The notes: generated from the sequence alone by a model not told the origin. Shown: positions 14,785-24,645, counted from the first letter of the stretch. The stretch is 33,061 bases of DNA from Alphaproteobacteria bacterium (GCA_028871455.1 JAGWNF010000027.1:1-33061), one strand, 5' to 3'. A program made the numbers and translations.

Positions 14785-15828
14785 TTAATTAGTCAGGTGT
14801 CTGCGGATCCCGCTGGCCCGGCGCATGATGACCTTACCGAACTCCCACAGCAAACCTGCGAATGCCAGTATCCAGGCGCCCACTGCCACCAAGAACATCG
14901 TCCAAGGCAGCGGATTCAAAAATGGCAGATCGAGCGCTTTCTCCATCTGCAGCGTTGCGACACTGTACATGCCGAGGGGAAAGACCGCGCCCCAATAGAG
15001 CGGATCGTATCGCAGGGGAAATCTCTGAATGACATGCCGCCAGACACCAAGCACGAGCAACATCGGGATCCACCACGTCCCGGTGGCCCAATAAAACACG
15101 GTGAACCCCTTAAGGAACGGCAGCAGCGAGGCGAGAAACGGCGCATCCGGCGTGTTCTCCACCAACCTAGCCCCCGCCAAGGTCGAGATCGCCATCGCGC
15201 CCATGTTGATCCAATAGGGCGGCGTGAGATCGCCCGGCGCGAACTCGAAGAAGCTGTAACGGTAGAAGATCAACGAGATGATCCAGATATAGAACATCCC
15301 GCCCCACAGCCACATCGACAGCGCGAAGAAATTGAGTTCCAGCCGGTATGGCTGCGGCCACTCCCGGGCAATGAGCGCCGCCAGCACCGCGATCGATTGC
15401 GTGGCAACGATCGCAATCAGCCAAGCGCCCGTGATGCCTTGCGCAAGCTGCGGCTTATGACGCTTGACGGTGAAGGCCGTAAACACCGTATAGGTCAGGC
15501 CGATCCACAGCAGGATGCCCAAGGCCAGGAATAGGGTTGCCGCCGCCAAGCTGTGGACGATCAAGAGGAATTGAACGCCGAGGATGCAGGACCCCGCGAC
15601 CGCAGTGAAGAAACCGGTTCCGAGCCGGTGATCGACCATGTCGCCGAAGAAGAGCCGAGGATAAACGACGCTGCGGCCGACAGTTAATCCCGTTAAAACG
15701 GCGTAAGCGACGAGATTGATGGCGAACAGTGCCTGCGCCAGCACCGGCGTGCCGAAATCCCGCGCTGCGATCGAAACGATGCCGGTCGCCATCACCAAGG
15801 CGAAATAGGCGGGCGAAAGGTGTTTCAT
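14785..15828 (-). CDS. TDT/SLAC1-family anion channel (TehA-like)
   Basis: About 347 residues with ten hydrophobic helices, the fold size of TehA/SLAC1 channels. The N-terminus LSPAYFALVMATGIVSIA is the conserved first helix (P..F.....TGI) of the tellurite-resistance/dicarboxylate transporter family, and GTWWIPMLLVLGVWRH near residue 265 is also typical. Plant and bacterial relatives are anion channels that conduct chloride and nitrate; others move C4-dicarboxylates or sulfite. Here it is the last gene of the nar operon, 29 bases after the parvulin gene, so nitrate or nitrite is a reasonable cargo. AGGTG lies before the ATG at 15828; a GTG three codons upstream would also work. Confidence 0.85.
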   Translation of the reverse strand: MKHLSPAYFALVMATGIVSIAARDFGTPVLAQALFAINLVAYAVLTGLTVGRSVVYPRLFFGDMVDHRLGTGFFTAVAGSCILGVQFLLIVHSLAAATLFLALGILLWIGLTYTVFTAFTVKRHKPQLAQGITGAWLIAIVATQSIAVLAALIAREWPQPYRLELNFFALSMWLWGGMFYIWIISLIFYRYSFFEFAPGDLTPPYWINMGAMAISTLAGARLVENTPDAPFLASLLPFLKGFTVFYWATGTWWIPMLLVLGVWRHVIQRFPLRYDPLYWGAVFPLGMYSVATLQMEKALDLPFLNPLPWTMFLVAVGAWILAFAGLLWEFGKVIMRRASGIRRHLTN

Positions 15829-15857
15829 GTCGAACACCTGTTCCGCCGGCCGAATCG

Positions 15858-16589
15858 CTATTGCAGGAGCGGTACGGCGGCCGGATCGAGATCGATGCCG
15901 CGAATCTCGGCCTGACCGGCCAACAAGCTCACATATTGCCGCAACGCGGTCTGCTGAACCCGAGCCGTCAGCATCGCGGCAATACGCTCTCGGACCGCTT
16001 CGAAAGCCAAGACCGTTCCGTCGACGCGGCGATCGATCACGACGATATGGAACCCGTACCGCGTCTTGACCAGATGTGGCAGGATGCCGATCGAGCCGTG
16101 GCCAAATACCGTCTGCTCGAATTCAGGCACGGTTTCGCCGCGACCGATCTGCCCCAGATTGCCGCCATGCTGGCCCGACGGACAGTTCGATAAAGTGCGC
16201 GCAAAGTTCTCGAACTTTTCTGGCGCGGTCGAGACGGCGGCTAGTGTCCGCTCCGCCTTGCGTCTCAGCCGATCCAACGGTATGCCCGGCGTGACCTGAA
16301 AAAGAATGTGACGCACGAAGACCAGATCGCCGCTGCGGAAGGATTCGCGGTTCGAATCGTAATAACGTCGGCACTCGTCCGCGGAGGCTGATGGAACCCT
16401 CACTTCGCGATCGAGCAGTTGGTCGATCGCTGCGGTGACCGCCTCGTCGCCGTCAGCGGCGCCAATGAGTCCGGTATCCACGGCACGCTGCCGCAGCAGC
16501 TCGCGCACGGCAGCGACGGCGGGCGAAGGCGAGCCGGCGGAATCGACCGGAACGCCGTTGATGCTGACGTTTTCGGAATTCCCGCTCAT
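15858..16589 (-). CDS. Parvulin-type peptidyl-prolyl isomerase in the nar operon
   Basis: 243 residues, no signal peptide, so cytoplasmic. An N-terminal helical region (about 20-65) is followed by a parvulin domain: FVRHILFQV (91-99), SNCPSGQHGGNLGQIGRGE (134-152), VPEFEQTVFG and TRYGFHIVVID (176-186). These are the rotamase core motifs of PpiC/NifM-like proteins. The ATG overlaps the narI stop as ATGA. A PpiC-like gene after narGHJI is known in pseudomonads and related bacteria and is thought to help fold or mature the nitrate reductase; direct proof is not visible here. The poly-Gly segment and Phe residues are intact. Confidence 0.88.
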   Translation of the reverse strand: MSGNSENVSINGVPVDSAGSPSPAVAAVRELLRQRAVDTGLIGAADGDEAVTAAIDQLLDREVRVPSASADECRRYYDSNRESFRSGDLVFVRHILFQVTPGIPLDRLRRKAERTLAAVSTAPEKFENFARTLSNCPSGQHGGNLGQIGRGETVPEFEQTVFGHGSIGILPHLVKTRYGFHIVVIDRRVDGTVLAFEAVRERIAAMLTARVQQTALRQYVSLLAGQAEIRGIDLDPAAVPLLQ

Positions 16590-17293
16590 GTCACCGGCCC
16601 TGACCGCCGCGTGCGCACGATCTGATAGGGACGAAAGACGTAAGCCAGCGCTCCGGCGCCGCTCCAAATGTGCACCATGCGCGTGAACGGCGACACCAGG
16701 AAGATGGTAAAACCGAGAAAAATATGCAGGCGGTAAATGATCGGGGTGCGGAGAAGCAGATCGGCCACACCGCCCCTAAATATGACGATACCCTTCACAT
16801 AGGCGACCATGGTCTCGAACATCGAGCCGTCCATGTGCTGCGCCGACAGCGGCACCGTCAAAAGGCCGAGTGCGAGCTGCAGCCACAGCATGAGGACGAT
16901 GGCGATATCCCATGCGCGACTGTTGCGGCGAATGCGCTCGTCGCCGAGGCGACGGTGAATCAGGATCGACAGGCCGATGATCGCCACAACGCCGGCGATG
17001 CCGCCGGCAAGCATGGCAATGAGCTGATGCTGTGCCGGATCGAGCGCCCAGCTGATCGCCCAATCAGGCGTCAGGAAACCGATGAAATGGCCACCGATCA
17101 CCACCAGGACGCCGTAGTGGAAAAGGTTGGAGCCGATCCGTAGCTCGCGCTTGCGCAAGAGCTCGGAGGAATCGCTTTTCCACGTATAGGGATCGCGATC
17201 GAAGCGGATGAGGCAACCGAGCAATAAGGTCGTCAGCGCAATGTAGGGATAAATCCCGAACAGGAACGTGTTGAGATAACGAGCAAAATCCAT
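16586..17293 (-). CDS. narI: Respiratory nitrate reductase gamma subunit NarI
   Basis: 235 residues, five membrane helices. The two b haems are ligated by His59 and His69 on one side and His190 and His208 on the other, with the same spacings as in E. coli NarI. NarI anchors NarGH to the inner membrane, oxidises quinol at the periplasmic side and passes electrons to the NarH clusters. The start MDFARYLNTF overlaps the narJ stop by one base (TGATG); a longer frame into narJ is discounted. The stop overlaps the parvulin start. Complete and apparently functional. Confidence 0.96.
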   Translation of the reverse strand: MDFARYLNTFLFGIYPYIALTTLLLGCLIRFDRDPYTWKSDSSELLRKRELRIGSNLFHYGVLVVIGGHFIGFLTPDWAISWALDPAQHQLIAMLAGGIAGVVAIIGLSILIHRRLGDERIRRNSRAWDIAIVLMLWLQLALGLLTVPLSAQHMDGSMFETMVAYVKGIVIFRGGVADLLLRTPIIYRLHIFLGFTIFLVSPFTRMVHIWSGAGALAYVFRPYQIVRTRRSGPVT

Positions 17294-17937
17294 CACAACC
17301 TCCCCTCTTGCGGAGCCTGCGCCGCCGCTGGCGGTCCGAAGGCAGGTTGCTCGACCCATTCACCGTCGAGATTCTCGTCTTCAGCGGCACGGCATGGCGC
17401 GGCCGCACGATCTAGACCGGCTTCGCCCGCTATCGCGAGCAAAGCCTCGAATACGGTGCTATAGGTGCTGCCGCGCTGCAGCAATGCCTCGCCGATCGTG
17501 CGGAGAATGCGGGCGCAATCCCGTAGTGTCGTCTGGCTCTCAGCGAGATCGAGGCAGCTCAAATACTCGAGCACGACCGGCAGGTAATCGGGCAATTCGT
17601 TCGCGGTGAGGCTGAACCCGGCGCGCTCATAGTGCGCCTTCAGGGCCACCATGGCATCGCCGCGGGTGCGCGTGTCACCATGGATATGCTCGAAGAGATG
17701 GAGCGACGTGGCGCGCCGGCGGTCGAACATCTCGACGTAATGCTCCTCGGCCGCAAGTAGATCGGTCTCGGCCAAGAATTCGATCAACCCCTCGAGCGCA
17801 CCGCGATCCTGCGGCGAGATAAGCAGCGATGCGCGCAGCGCTTCCGTGATCTCGGGCAGAGCCTCGAGCAACTCGCGGTGCGGATAACTCAGCAAGGCGC
17901 CAAGCGCGCGTAGCACGATCATCGGCGAGGCGCTCAT
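17293..17937 (-). CDS. narJ: Nitrate reductase assembly chaperone NarJ
   Basis: 214 residues, all-helical, TorD/DmsD-type. Characteristic segments are LRALGALLSYPHRELLEALPEI at the N-terminus (shown in part), EEHYVEMFDRRRATSLHLFEH near 63-83 and DYLPVVLEYLS near 118-128. NarJ is a cytoplasmic private chaperone that binds NarG and allows insertion of the molybdenum cofactor and Fe-S cluster before NarGH joins NarI; it is not part of the mature enzyme. The start overlaps the narH stop as ATGA. The C-terminal tail rich in Ala/Pro is less conserved. Confidence 0.95.
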   Translation of the reverse strand: MSASPMIVLRALGALLSYPHRELLEALPEITEALRASLLISPQDRGALEGLIEFLAETDLLAAEEHYVEMFDRRRATSLHLFEHIHGDTRTRGDAMVALKAHYERAGFSLTANELPDYLPVVLEYLSCLDLAESQTTLRDCARILRTIGEALLQRGSTYSTVFEALLAIAGEAGLDRAAAPCRAAEDENLDGEWVEQPAFGPPAAAQAPQEGRL

Positions 17938-19478
17938 TGCCGGCTCCTTTCAAATTCCGACAGGCGGATCGGCAGGGTCTTACCGCCGTCCGTCGTGCCG
18001 CCGAACAGGCTCGGCTTGTGATGAGCATCGCAGCCGTTGCCGAACGAGAACCCGCAGCCGCCGCGCAGCTCATAGGCGTTCTCCGCTGCCTCGCGATGCG
18101 AGGTCGGGATCACGAACCGGTCCTCGTAGTTAGCGATCGCGAGATAACGGTGCATCTCCTCGACCTGATCGAGGTTGAGACCGACCTGCTCGAGCACACT
18201 CATATTGTCGCCGCTGCCGAGTTGCCGGCCGCGGAAGAACGCGCGCATTGCCAGTAGCCGCTCCAATGCCGAAACGATCGGCGCTTCCGCACCGGCAGTG
18301 AGGAGATTGGCGAGATAGCGGACGGGGATGCGCAGCGAGCGAACGTCGGGCAATTCGCCAGCCGCACCGACCTGACCGGCATTGGCACGCGACTGGATCG
18401 GCGACAGCGGCGGCACGTACCACACCATCGGCAGCGTGCGGTACTCGGGATGCAGCGGAAACGCTATCTTCCATTCGACCGCCATCTTATAGGTCGGCGA
18501 GCGCGTGGCCGCCTCGATCCAGGCTTTGGGGATGCCGCTGGCGCGCGCTTCGGCTTCGATCTTGGGATCGTTCGGATCGAGGAACAGGCGGAGCTGCTCG
18601 TCGTATAGATCCTCCGGACGCGCGGTGCTGGCCGCCCGTTCGATGCCGTCAGCGTCATAGAGCAGCACACCGAGATAGCGGATACGACCAACGCAGGTCT
18701 CCGAGCACACCGTCGGCTGGCCCGATTCAATGCGCGGATAGCAGAAGATGCACTTCTCGGCTTTGCCCGTCGTCCAGTTGAAATAGATCTTCTTATACGG
18801 GCAGCAGGAGACGCACATGCGCCAGCCACGGCACTTGTCCTGATCAATCAGGACGATACCGTCCTCTTCGCGCTTGTAGATCGAGCCTGAAGGGCACGAT
18901 GCGACGCAGGTCGGATTGAGGCAGTGCTCGCACAACCGCGGCAAGTACATCATGAAAGTGTTTTCGAACTCGCCGTAGATGTCCTTCTGCACTTGGTCAA
19001 AATTATAATCCTGCGAGCGCTTGGCGAATTCGCCGCCGAGAATTTCCTCCCAGTTGGGACCCCATTCGATCTTGTCCATGACGCGGCCGGTGACCAGCGA
19101 AATCGGCCGCGCGACCGGCGCGGTCGGCAGCTCCGGCGCGGTTTGGAGATGCTCGTAGTCGAAGGTGAAGGGCTCGTAGTAGTCATCGATCTCGGGTAAA
19201 TTCGGATTGGCGAAGATGTTGGCGAGAATCGCCCACTTGCCGCCCTGCTTCGGCACGATGTGGCCGCTGCGCTTGCGCTCCCATCCGCCGCGCCAGCGCT
19301 TCTGGTTTTCCCAATCCTTCGGATAGCCGACGCCGGGTTTGCTCTCGACGTTGTTGAACCAGGCATATTCCATGCCCGGTCGCGAAGTCCAGACGTTCTT
19401 GCAGGTGACTGAGCAGGTGTGACACCCGATGCACTTGTCGAGGTTCAGTACCATCGCGATCTGGGCGCGGATTTTCAT
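17934..19478 (-). CDS. narH: Respiratory nitrate reductase beta subunit NarH
   Basis: 514 residues with four ferredoxin-type cysteine groups: Cys16/19/22/26 (CIGCHTCSVTCK), Cys183/186/191/195 (CEHCLNPTCVASCP), Cys216-Trp219-Cys222-Cys226 (CRGWRMCVSCCP) and Cys243/246/258/262. The tryptophan in the third group marks the [3Fe-4S] cluster, so the subunit carries three [4Fe-4S] and one [3Fe-4S], as in E. coli NarH. It passes electrons from NarI haem b to NarG on the cytoplasmic side of the membrane. It starts 13 bases after the narG stop with AGAAGAGA in front. Complete. Confidence 0.97.
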   Translation of the reverse strand: MKIRAQIAMVLNLDKCIGCHTCSVTCKNVWTSRPGMEYAWFNNVESKPGVGYPKDWENQKRWRGGWERKRSGHIVPKQGGKWAILANIFANPNLPEIDDYYEPFTFDYEHLQTAPELPTAPVARPISLVTGRVMDKIEWGPNWEEILGGEFAKRSQDYNFDQVQKDIYGEFENTFMMYLPRLCEHCLNPTCVASCPSGSIYKREEDGIVLIDQDKCRGWRMCVSCCPYKKIYFNWTTGKAEKCIFCYPRIESGQPTVCSETCVGRIRYLGVLLYDADGIERAASTARPEDLYDEQLRLFLDPNDPKIEAEARASGIPKAWIEAATRSPTYKMAVEWKIAFPLHPEYRTLPMVWYVPPLSPIQSRANAGQVGAAGELPDVRSLRIPVRYLANLLTAGAEAPIVSALERLLAMRAFFRGRQLGSGDNMSVLEQVGLNLDQVEEMHRYLAIANYEDRFVIPTSHREAAENAYELRGGCGFSFGNGCDAHHKPSLFGGTTDGGKTLPIRLSEFERSRQ

Positions 19479-19491
19479 GACCGATTCTCTT

Positions 19492-22400
19492 CTATTCCGC
19501 GGCCTGCGGTTCGGGCGTGTTCAACCAGTCGACCTTCGCCATCTTGCGCACGATGACGAATTCATCGCGGTTCGAGCCAACGGTGCCGTAGTAATTGAAC
19601 CCATACGACAGCTGAGCGTAGCCGCCGACCATGTGTGTCGGCTTGAGCACGGCGCGCGTCACCGAATTGTGGATGCCGCCGCGCTGCGCCGTGATTTCCG
19701 AGCCGGGCGTGTTCACGATTTTCTCTTGGGCGTGATACATGAGGCACATGCCCACCTGGACGCGCTGGCTCACCACCGCCCGCGCCGTGATCGCGCCGTT
19801 GAGGTTGTAGAGCTCGATCCAGTCATTGTCCTCGATGCCCGCCTCCTTCGCGTCGGTCTCCGATATCCAGACGATTGGGCCGCCGCGCGACAGTGTCAGC
19901 ATCAGCAGGTTGTCGGTATAGGTGGAATGGATTCCCCATTTCTGATGCGGCGTGATGAAGTTGAGGACGATTTCCCTTTCGCCGTTACCGCGCTTGCCCA
20001 ACAGCGGCGCTACGGTGCGGGTGTCGACCGGCGGCCGGTAGGAGGCGAAGCCCTCGCCGAAATCGCGCAGCCACCGATGGTCCTGATAGAACTGCTGGCG
20101 GCCGGTCAGCGTTCGCCACGGAATCATTTCGTGAATGTTGGTGTAGCCGGCCGTATAGCTGACGGACTCGCTCTCGATGCCGGACCAGGTGGGCGACGAG
20201 ATGATCTTGCGCGGCTGCGCCTGAACGTCGCGGAAGCGGATTTTTTCGTCTTCGCGCGCTTCGGCCAGGTGACGATGCGGGTGGCCGGTGATGCGCGAGA
20301 GGGCGTCCCAGGCCTTGATCGCGACCTGGCCGTTGGTCTCCGGCGCGAGGTAAAGAATCACCTCGGCGGCATCGATATCGCTCGCGATGCGCGGACGTCC
20401 CTTGGTCGGGCCTTCGGCGACCGTGTAATTGAGCTGCGCCAGTCCCTTCACTTCGGCCTCGGTATTCCAGGTGATCCCTTTGCCGCCGTTGCCGAGCTTG
20501 TCGAGCAGCGGCCCGAGTGACGTGAAGCGCCGGTAGGTGTTCGGGTAGTCGCGCTCGACCACCGTGATTTGCGGCGCGGTCTTCCCCGGAACGAGATCGC
20601 ACTCGCCCTTTTTCCAGTCATGCACCTCGAGCGGCTGTGCGAGCTCGGCCGGGGTATCGTGCATGATCGGCGTCAACACGACGTCCTGCTCGACGCCGAG
20701 GTGGCCGAGAACGAGCTCGGAGAATCTGCGTGCGATCGCCTTGTAGATCTCCCAGTCGCTGCGCGATTCCCACACCGGATCCACGGCCGCCGACAGCGGA
20801 TGGATGAACGGATGCATGTCCGACGTGTTGAGATCGTTCTTCTCGTACCAGGTCGCCGTCGGCAGAACCACGTCGGAGTAGAGGCAACTCGTCGACATGC
20901 GGAAGTCGAGAGTGACGACAAGTTCGAGTTTGCCCTCGGGCGCGGGATCGCGCCACACCACCTCCTCGGGTTTCTGCTCGCCCATCTCGCCGAGGTCCTT
21001 ACCCTGCAGGCCGTGACGAGTGCCGAGGAAATGGCGCAGGAAATACTCGTGCCCCTTGCCCGACGAGCCGAAGAGGTTGGAGCGCCAGATGAACAGATTG
21101 CGCGGGAAATTGACTGGATTATCCGGGTCCTCGCAGGCCATGCTCAACCGGCCGCTCTTGAGTCCGTCGACCACGTAGTCCTTCACCACCTGGCCCTTCG
21201 CTCGCGCGTCGGCGGAGAGCGTCAGCGGATTGACGTCGAGCTGCGGCGCCGACGGTAGCCAACCCATGCGCTCCGCGCGCACGTTCAGATCGATGAAGCT
21301 GCCGCGATAAGCGGCTGGATCGGCGAGCGGCGATAGCAGCTCGTCGACGCGCAGCTTTTCGTAACGCCATTGATCGGAATGCGCATAGAAGAACGAAGTG
21401 CCGTTCATCTGGCGCGGCGGCCGCACCCAATCGAGAGCAAAGGCCAAGACGGTCCAGCCGGTTTGCGGTCGCAGCTTCTCCTGGCCAACATAATGCGCCC
21501 AGCCGCCGCCCGAGACACCGACCGTGCCGCACATCATCAGCATGTTGATGATGCTGCGGTAGTTCATGTCCTGGTGGTACCAGTGGTTCATGCCGGCGCC
21601 GATGATCACCATCGAGCGGCCCTTGGTTTTTTCGGCATTCTCGGCGAAGCCGCGCGCAACGGCGATCGCCTTGTCGGCAGGGACGCCGGTGATCGCCTCC
21701 TGCCAGGCGGGCGTGTAAGGAAAATTTTCCGTAAAGGAGCGCGCACCCTCGCCGCCGAGCCCGCGATCGAGCCCGTAATTGGCACAGAGCAGATCGAACA
21801 CAGTGGCGACGTCTGCCTCGCCGTCGACGAGCTTGACGCGCCGGATCGGCACGCGACGCACCAGAACGTCGCTTCCCTGGTCGTTACCGCGGAACCGCTC
21901 GTGCGGTTGATTGCCAAAATAGGGAAACGCCGCGTCGACGACGTCGTCGCAGCGATCGATCAACGAGAGTTGTAGCCGCACCTCGCAACCGGACGCGCCG
22001 TCCTTGGCTTCGAGATTCCACCGGCCCGCATCTCTGCTGCCCTCCACCGGCCAGCGGAAGCCGACGGAGCCCTGCGGCGAGACGATTTCACCCGAAATCT
22101 CGTCGAACGCGACAGTCTTCCATTCCGGATGCGACATCCGGCCGGTCGTTCCCGCGAGATCGCTCGAGCGGAGGTAACGATCCGGCACCCAGTGCTCGCC
22201 TCGCCGGACGAGCCGCACCAGCATCGGCATGTCGGTATAGCGCCGGCAGTAATCCTGGAAATACGGCACTTGCCGATCGAGAAAGAATTCGCGCAGGATG
22301 ACGTGGCCCATCGCCATGGCGAGCGCCGCATCGGTGCCCTGCTTGGGGTGCAGCCACAAATCCGAAAGCTTGGCGACCTCGGCGTAATCCGGTGTGATCG

Positions 22401-23235
22401 CGACGACTTTGGTGCCGTTGTAGCGCGCCTCGACGAAGAAATGCGCGTCCGGCGTCCGCGTCTGTGGCACATTCGAGCCCCAGGCGATGACATAGCCCGA
22501 GTTGTACCAGTCGGCCGACTCCGGCACGTCGGTCTGCTCGCCCCAGGTCTGCGGACTCGACGGCGGCAGGTCGCAATACCAATCGTAGAACGACAGCAGG
22601 GTGCCGCCGATCAGACTTAGATAGCGGGCACCCGACGCATACGAGACCATCGACATCGCGGGGATCGGCGAGAAGCCGACGACGCGATCCGGACCATAGG
22701 TCTTGATCGTGTGGATATTCGCCGCCGCGATGATCTCGGTGACTTCATTCCACGTGGAGCGGACGAAACCGCCGCGGCCGCGCAGCGACTTGTAAGCGCG
22801 CGACCGTTGCGGATTGCCGACAATATCGGCCCAGGCCGCCACCGGGTCCTTGGTCTTGCGCGTTTCCCGCCAGAGCCGCAGCAGTGCGCCGCGCACCATC
22901 GGATATTTGAGCCGGTTCGCGCTGTAGAGATACCAGCTATAAGACGCGCCGCGCGCGCAACCGCGCGGCTCGTGATTGGGCATGTCGGGACGCGTGCGCG
23001 GATAATCGGTCTGTTGCGTCTCCCAGGTGACGACGCCGCCCTTGACATAGATTTTCCAGCTGCACGAGCCGGTGCAGTTCACGCCATGCGTCGAGCGCAC
23101 GATCTTGTCGTGCTGCCAGCGCTGTCGATAGCCCTCTTCCCAATCGCGGCTTTCACGGCGGACTTCGCCGTGTCCGTCGGCGAAGGGCTCGCGCGCGCGG
23201 GTGAAATAGCTCAGTCGGTCGAGAAAATGACCCAT
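19492..23235 (-). CDS. narG: Respiratory nitrate reductase alpha subunit NarG
   Basis: 1247 residues, normal length. The N-terminal FS0 cluster ligands are His50, Cys54, Cys58 and Cys93 (STHGVNCTGSCSWKIY), and the molybdenum ligand Asp222 lies in YDWYCDLPPSSPQTWGEQ. There is no typical twin-arginine signal, in agreement with a cytoplasmic-facing Nar enzyme, not periplasmic Nap. NarG reduces nitrate to nitrite at the Mo-bis-MGD centre using electrons from NarHI. CAGGAG stands eight bases before the ATG. The gene follows narK by about 50 bases, so they likely form one transcript from the narK promoter. Confidence 0.98.
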   Translation of the reverse strand: MGHFLDRLSYFTRAREPFADGHGEVRRESRDWEEGYRQRWQHDKIVRSTHGVNCTGSCSWKIYVKGGVVTWETQQTDYPRTRPDMPNHEPRGCARGASYSWYLYSANRLKYPMVRGALLRLWRETRKTKDPVAAWADIVGNPQRSRAYKSLRGRGGFVRSTWNEVTEIIAAANIHTIKTYGPDRVVGFSPIPAMSMVSYASGARYLSLIGGTLLSFYDWYCDLPPSSPQTWGEQTDVPESADWYNSGYVIAWGSNVPQTRTPDAHFFVEARYNGTKVVAITPDYAEVAKLSDLWLHPKQGTDAALAMAMGHVILREFFLDRQVPYFQDYCRRYTDMPMLVRLVRRGEHWVPDRYLRSSDLAGTTGRMSHPEWKTVAFDEISGEIVSPQGSVGFRWPVEGSRDAGRWNLEAKDGASGCEVRLQLSLIDRCDDVVDAAFPYFGNQPHERFRGNDQGSDVLVRRVPIRRVKLVDGEADVATVFDLLCANYGLDRGLGGEGARSFTENFPYTPAWQEAITGVPADKAIAVARGFAENAEKTKGRSMVIIGAGMNHWYHQDMNYRSIINMLMMCGTVGVSGGGWAHYVGQEKLRPQTGWTVLAFALDWVRPPRQMNGTSFFYAHSDQWRYEKLRVDELLSPLADPAAYRGSFIDLNVRAERMGWLPSAPQLDVNPLTLSADARAKGQVVKDYVVDGLKSGRLSMACEDPDNPVNFPRNLFIWRSNLFGSSGKGHEYFLRHFLGTRHGLQGKDLGEMGEQKPEEVVWRDPAPEGKLELVVTLDFRMSTSCLYSDVVLPTATWYEKNDLNTSDMHPFIHPLSAAVDPVWESRSDWEIYKAIARRFSELVLGHLGVEQDVVLTPIMHDTPAELAQPLEVHDWKKGECDLVPGKTAPQITVVERDYPNTYRRFTSLGPLLDKLGNGGKGITWNTEAEVKGLAQLNYTVAEGPTKGRPRIASDIDAAEVILYLAPETNGQVAIKAWDALSRITGHPHRHLAEAREDEKIRFRDVQAQPRKIISSPTWSGIESESVSYTAGYTNIHEMIPWRTLTGRQQFYQDHRWLRDFGEGFASYRPPVDTRTVAPLLGKRGNGEREIVLNFITPHQKWGIHSTYTDNLLMLTLSRGGPIVWISETDAKEAGIEDNDWIELYNLNGAITARAVVSQRVQVGMCLMYHAQEKIVNTPGSEITAQRGGIHNSVTRAVLKPTHMVGGYAQLSYGFNYYGTVGSNRDEFVIVRKMAKVDWLNTPEPQAAE

Positions 23236-23286
23236 CGACTCGCTCCTGTCGGCCTAGATGCCGGATTTATGTGGTCCCATCGCCGC

Positions 23287-24645
23287 TCAGAGCGATCTGG
23301 CTCGCAAGCCACCGGGCGGCGGCTGTCGCCGCGTCTTCAGATCGAGGTGGTGGAAATTCCAGGAAACAGCGATCGCGATCACGGCGAGGATCACGTAGGC
23401 GAAAAAGCCGCCGGCGTAGCCGCGCGCGCCGAGGGCATCGACGGTCGCGCCGAGAAAGGGCGGGATGATGAATCCGCCCAAGGCACCCAGCCCACCGACC
23501 AGACCCGATGCCCCGCCGACAGCCTCGGGCACGTATTTCGGCACCATCTTGAACACGGCCGCGTTACCGATCCCCATGCCGAGCGCGACGAAGATCTCGC
23601 CGACGAAATCGGAACCGAAGTCCACGATAAAGGTAAGGACCAGGGCACCGCCGAGGACGAGAGCGAACGCGACAACGGCGGTCCGCTCGCCGCCAAACTT
23701 CTCTGACAGCATGCCGCCAAATACGCGGATAACGGCAGCGAGAATGGAAAAACCAAGTCCGCCGATCAGCCCGGCTTCGCGCGGCGTCAAGTGGTACAAA
23801 TTGACCCAGTAGGTCGGGAACCAAGCGGTGAGCGCGAGGAATCCGCCGAAGGAAACGAAGTAGAGCGAGACTAGTCCCCAGGTGCGGGTGTCCTCGGCGG
23901 CCGTGATAACAGCCTGCCAGACCGTTCCTGTGGGAAACAGCTCTTGCCCCCTCTCGCGCGCGATTGCCTTGGCGGCGTCTAGGTCATGGCCCTGACGACG
24001 CAATTGGAAGAAGTACGCGTCCTTTGCCAAGAAGAAGTAGATCGCTGCACCGACGACGAGAAAGATCAGCCATGCGAGATAGGAGCCGGCAAGCCCCCAA
24101 GCGGCGATGGCGAAAGGCAGCAGCAGGGTAAAGATGCCGGGCGCGAGGTTGCCGATCCCGCCATAGGCGCCGAGCACCGTGCCCTGGCGCGACTGCGGAT
24201 ACCAGTACGAAACCTGCGGAATACCTACCGAGAAACTGGCGACGCCGCACCCGCTCAGAAATCCGAACATGAGAACGATCGGGTAAACGCTGACGGTCAA
24301 CGTCTTGACCGTGAAGAGGATGAACACCAATCCCCACATGCCGATCAGCGACAGTCCAAACAGCGTCAGCATGGGCAGCCGGCCACCAACGCGATCGACC
24401 CAGGCGCCGAAGGGGATGCGCAACAACGATCCAGTCAGCTGCGGCGCTGCCACCAGCAATCCGACGGCTAGGCCGCCAAGCTGCATCTGCTCCTGGAAGT
24501 ACTTGGCCGCAGGCCCATAGAGCGCGACGGCGGCGAAGCCGACGAAGAATCCCCAGGTTCCGAGCGCCAGCCCTTGGGCGGGCGTTCCCGACAACGTCGT
24601 GTTGAGCTTTGCTCTGGCCGAACTTGTAGGGGCGATCTGAGCCAT
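23287..24645 (-). CDS. narK: Nitrate/nitrite transporter NarK (MFS)
   Basis: About 452 residues with 12 hydrophobic helices of the major facilitator NNP group. Key features are two arginines expected to bind the anion, in SLLRIPFGAWVDRVGGR (helix 2 end) and AAVIRVFGGMLSEKFGG (helix 8), and Gly-rich segments GAYGGIGNLAPG and GGASGLVGGLGALGGF forming the nitrate signature. A single NarK domain is present, not the fused NarK1-NarK2 form; symport of nitrate with protons or nitrate/nitrite exchange cannot be told apart by eye. The start MAQIAPTS is preceded by AAGGAG with optimal spacing. A FixK/FNR-like box lies about 80 bases upstream. First gene of the nar operon. Confidence 0.95.
   Translation of the reverse strand: MAQIAPTSSARAKLNTTLSGTPAQGLALGTWGFFVGFAAVALYGPAAKYFQEQMQLGGLAVGLLVAAPQLTGSLLRIPFGAWVDRVGGRLPMLTLFGLSLIGMWGLVFILFTVKTLTVSVYPIVLMFGFLSGCGVASFSVGIPQVSYWYPQSRQGTVLGAYGGIGNLAPGIFTLLLPFAIAAWGLAGSYLAWLIFLVVGAAIYFFLAKDAYFFQLRRQGHDLDAAKAIARERGQELFPTGTVWQAVITAAEDTRTWGLVSLYFVSFGGFLALTAWFPTYWVNLYHLTPREAGLIGGLGFSILAAVIRVFGGMLSEKFGGERTAVVAFALVLGGALVLTFIVDFGSDFVGEIFVALGMGIGNAAVFKMVPKYVPEAVGGASGLVGGLGALGGFIIPPFLGATVDALGARGYAGGFFAYVILAVIAIAVSWNFHHLDLKTRRQPPPGGLRARSL

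Noticed and set aside
19429-20520. 363-codon plus-strand frame antisense to narG/narH
   Set aside because: Composition of a mirror frame; narG and narH are certain.
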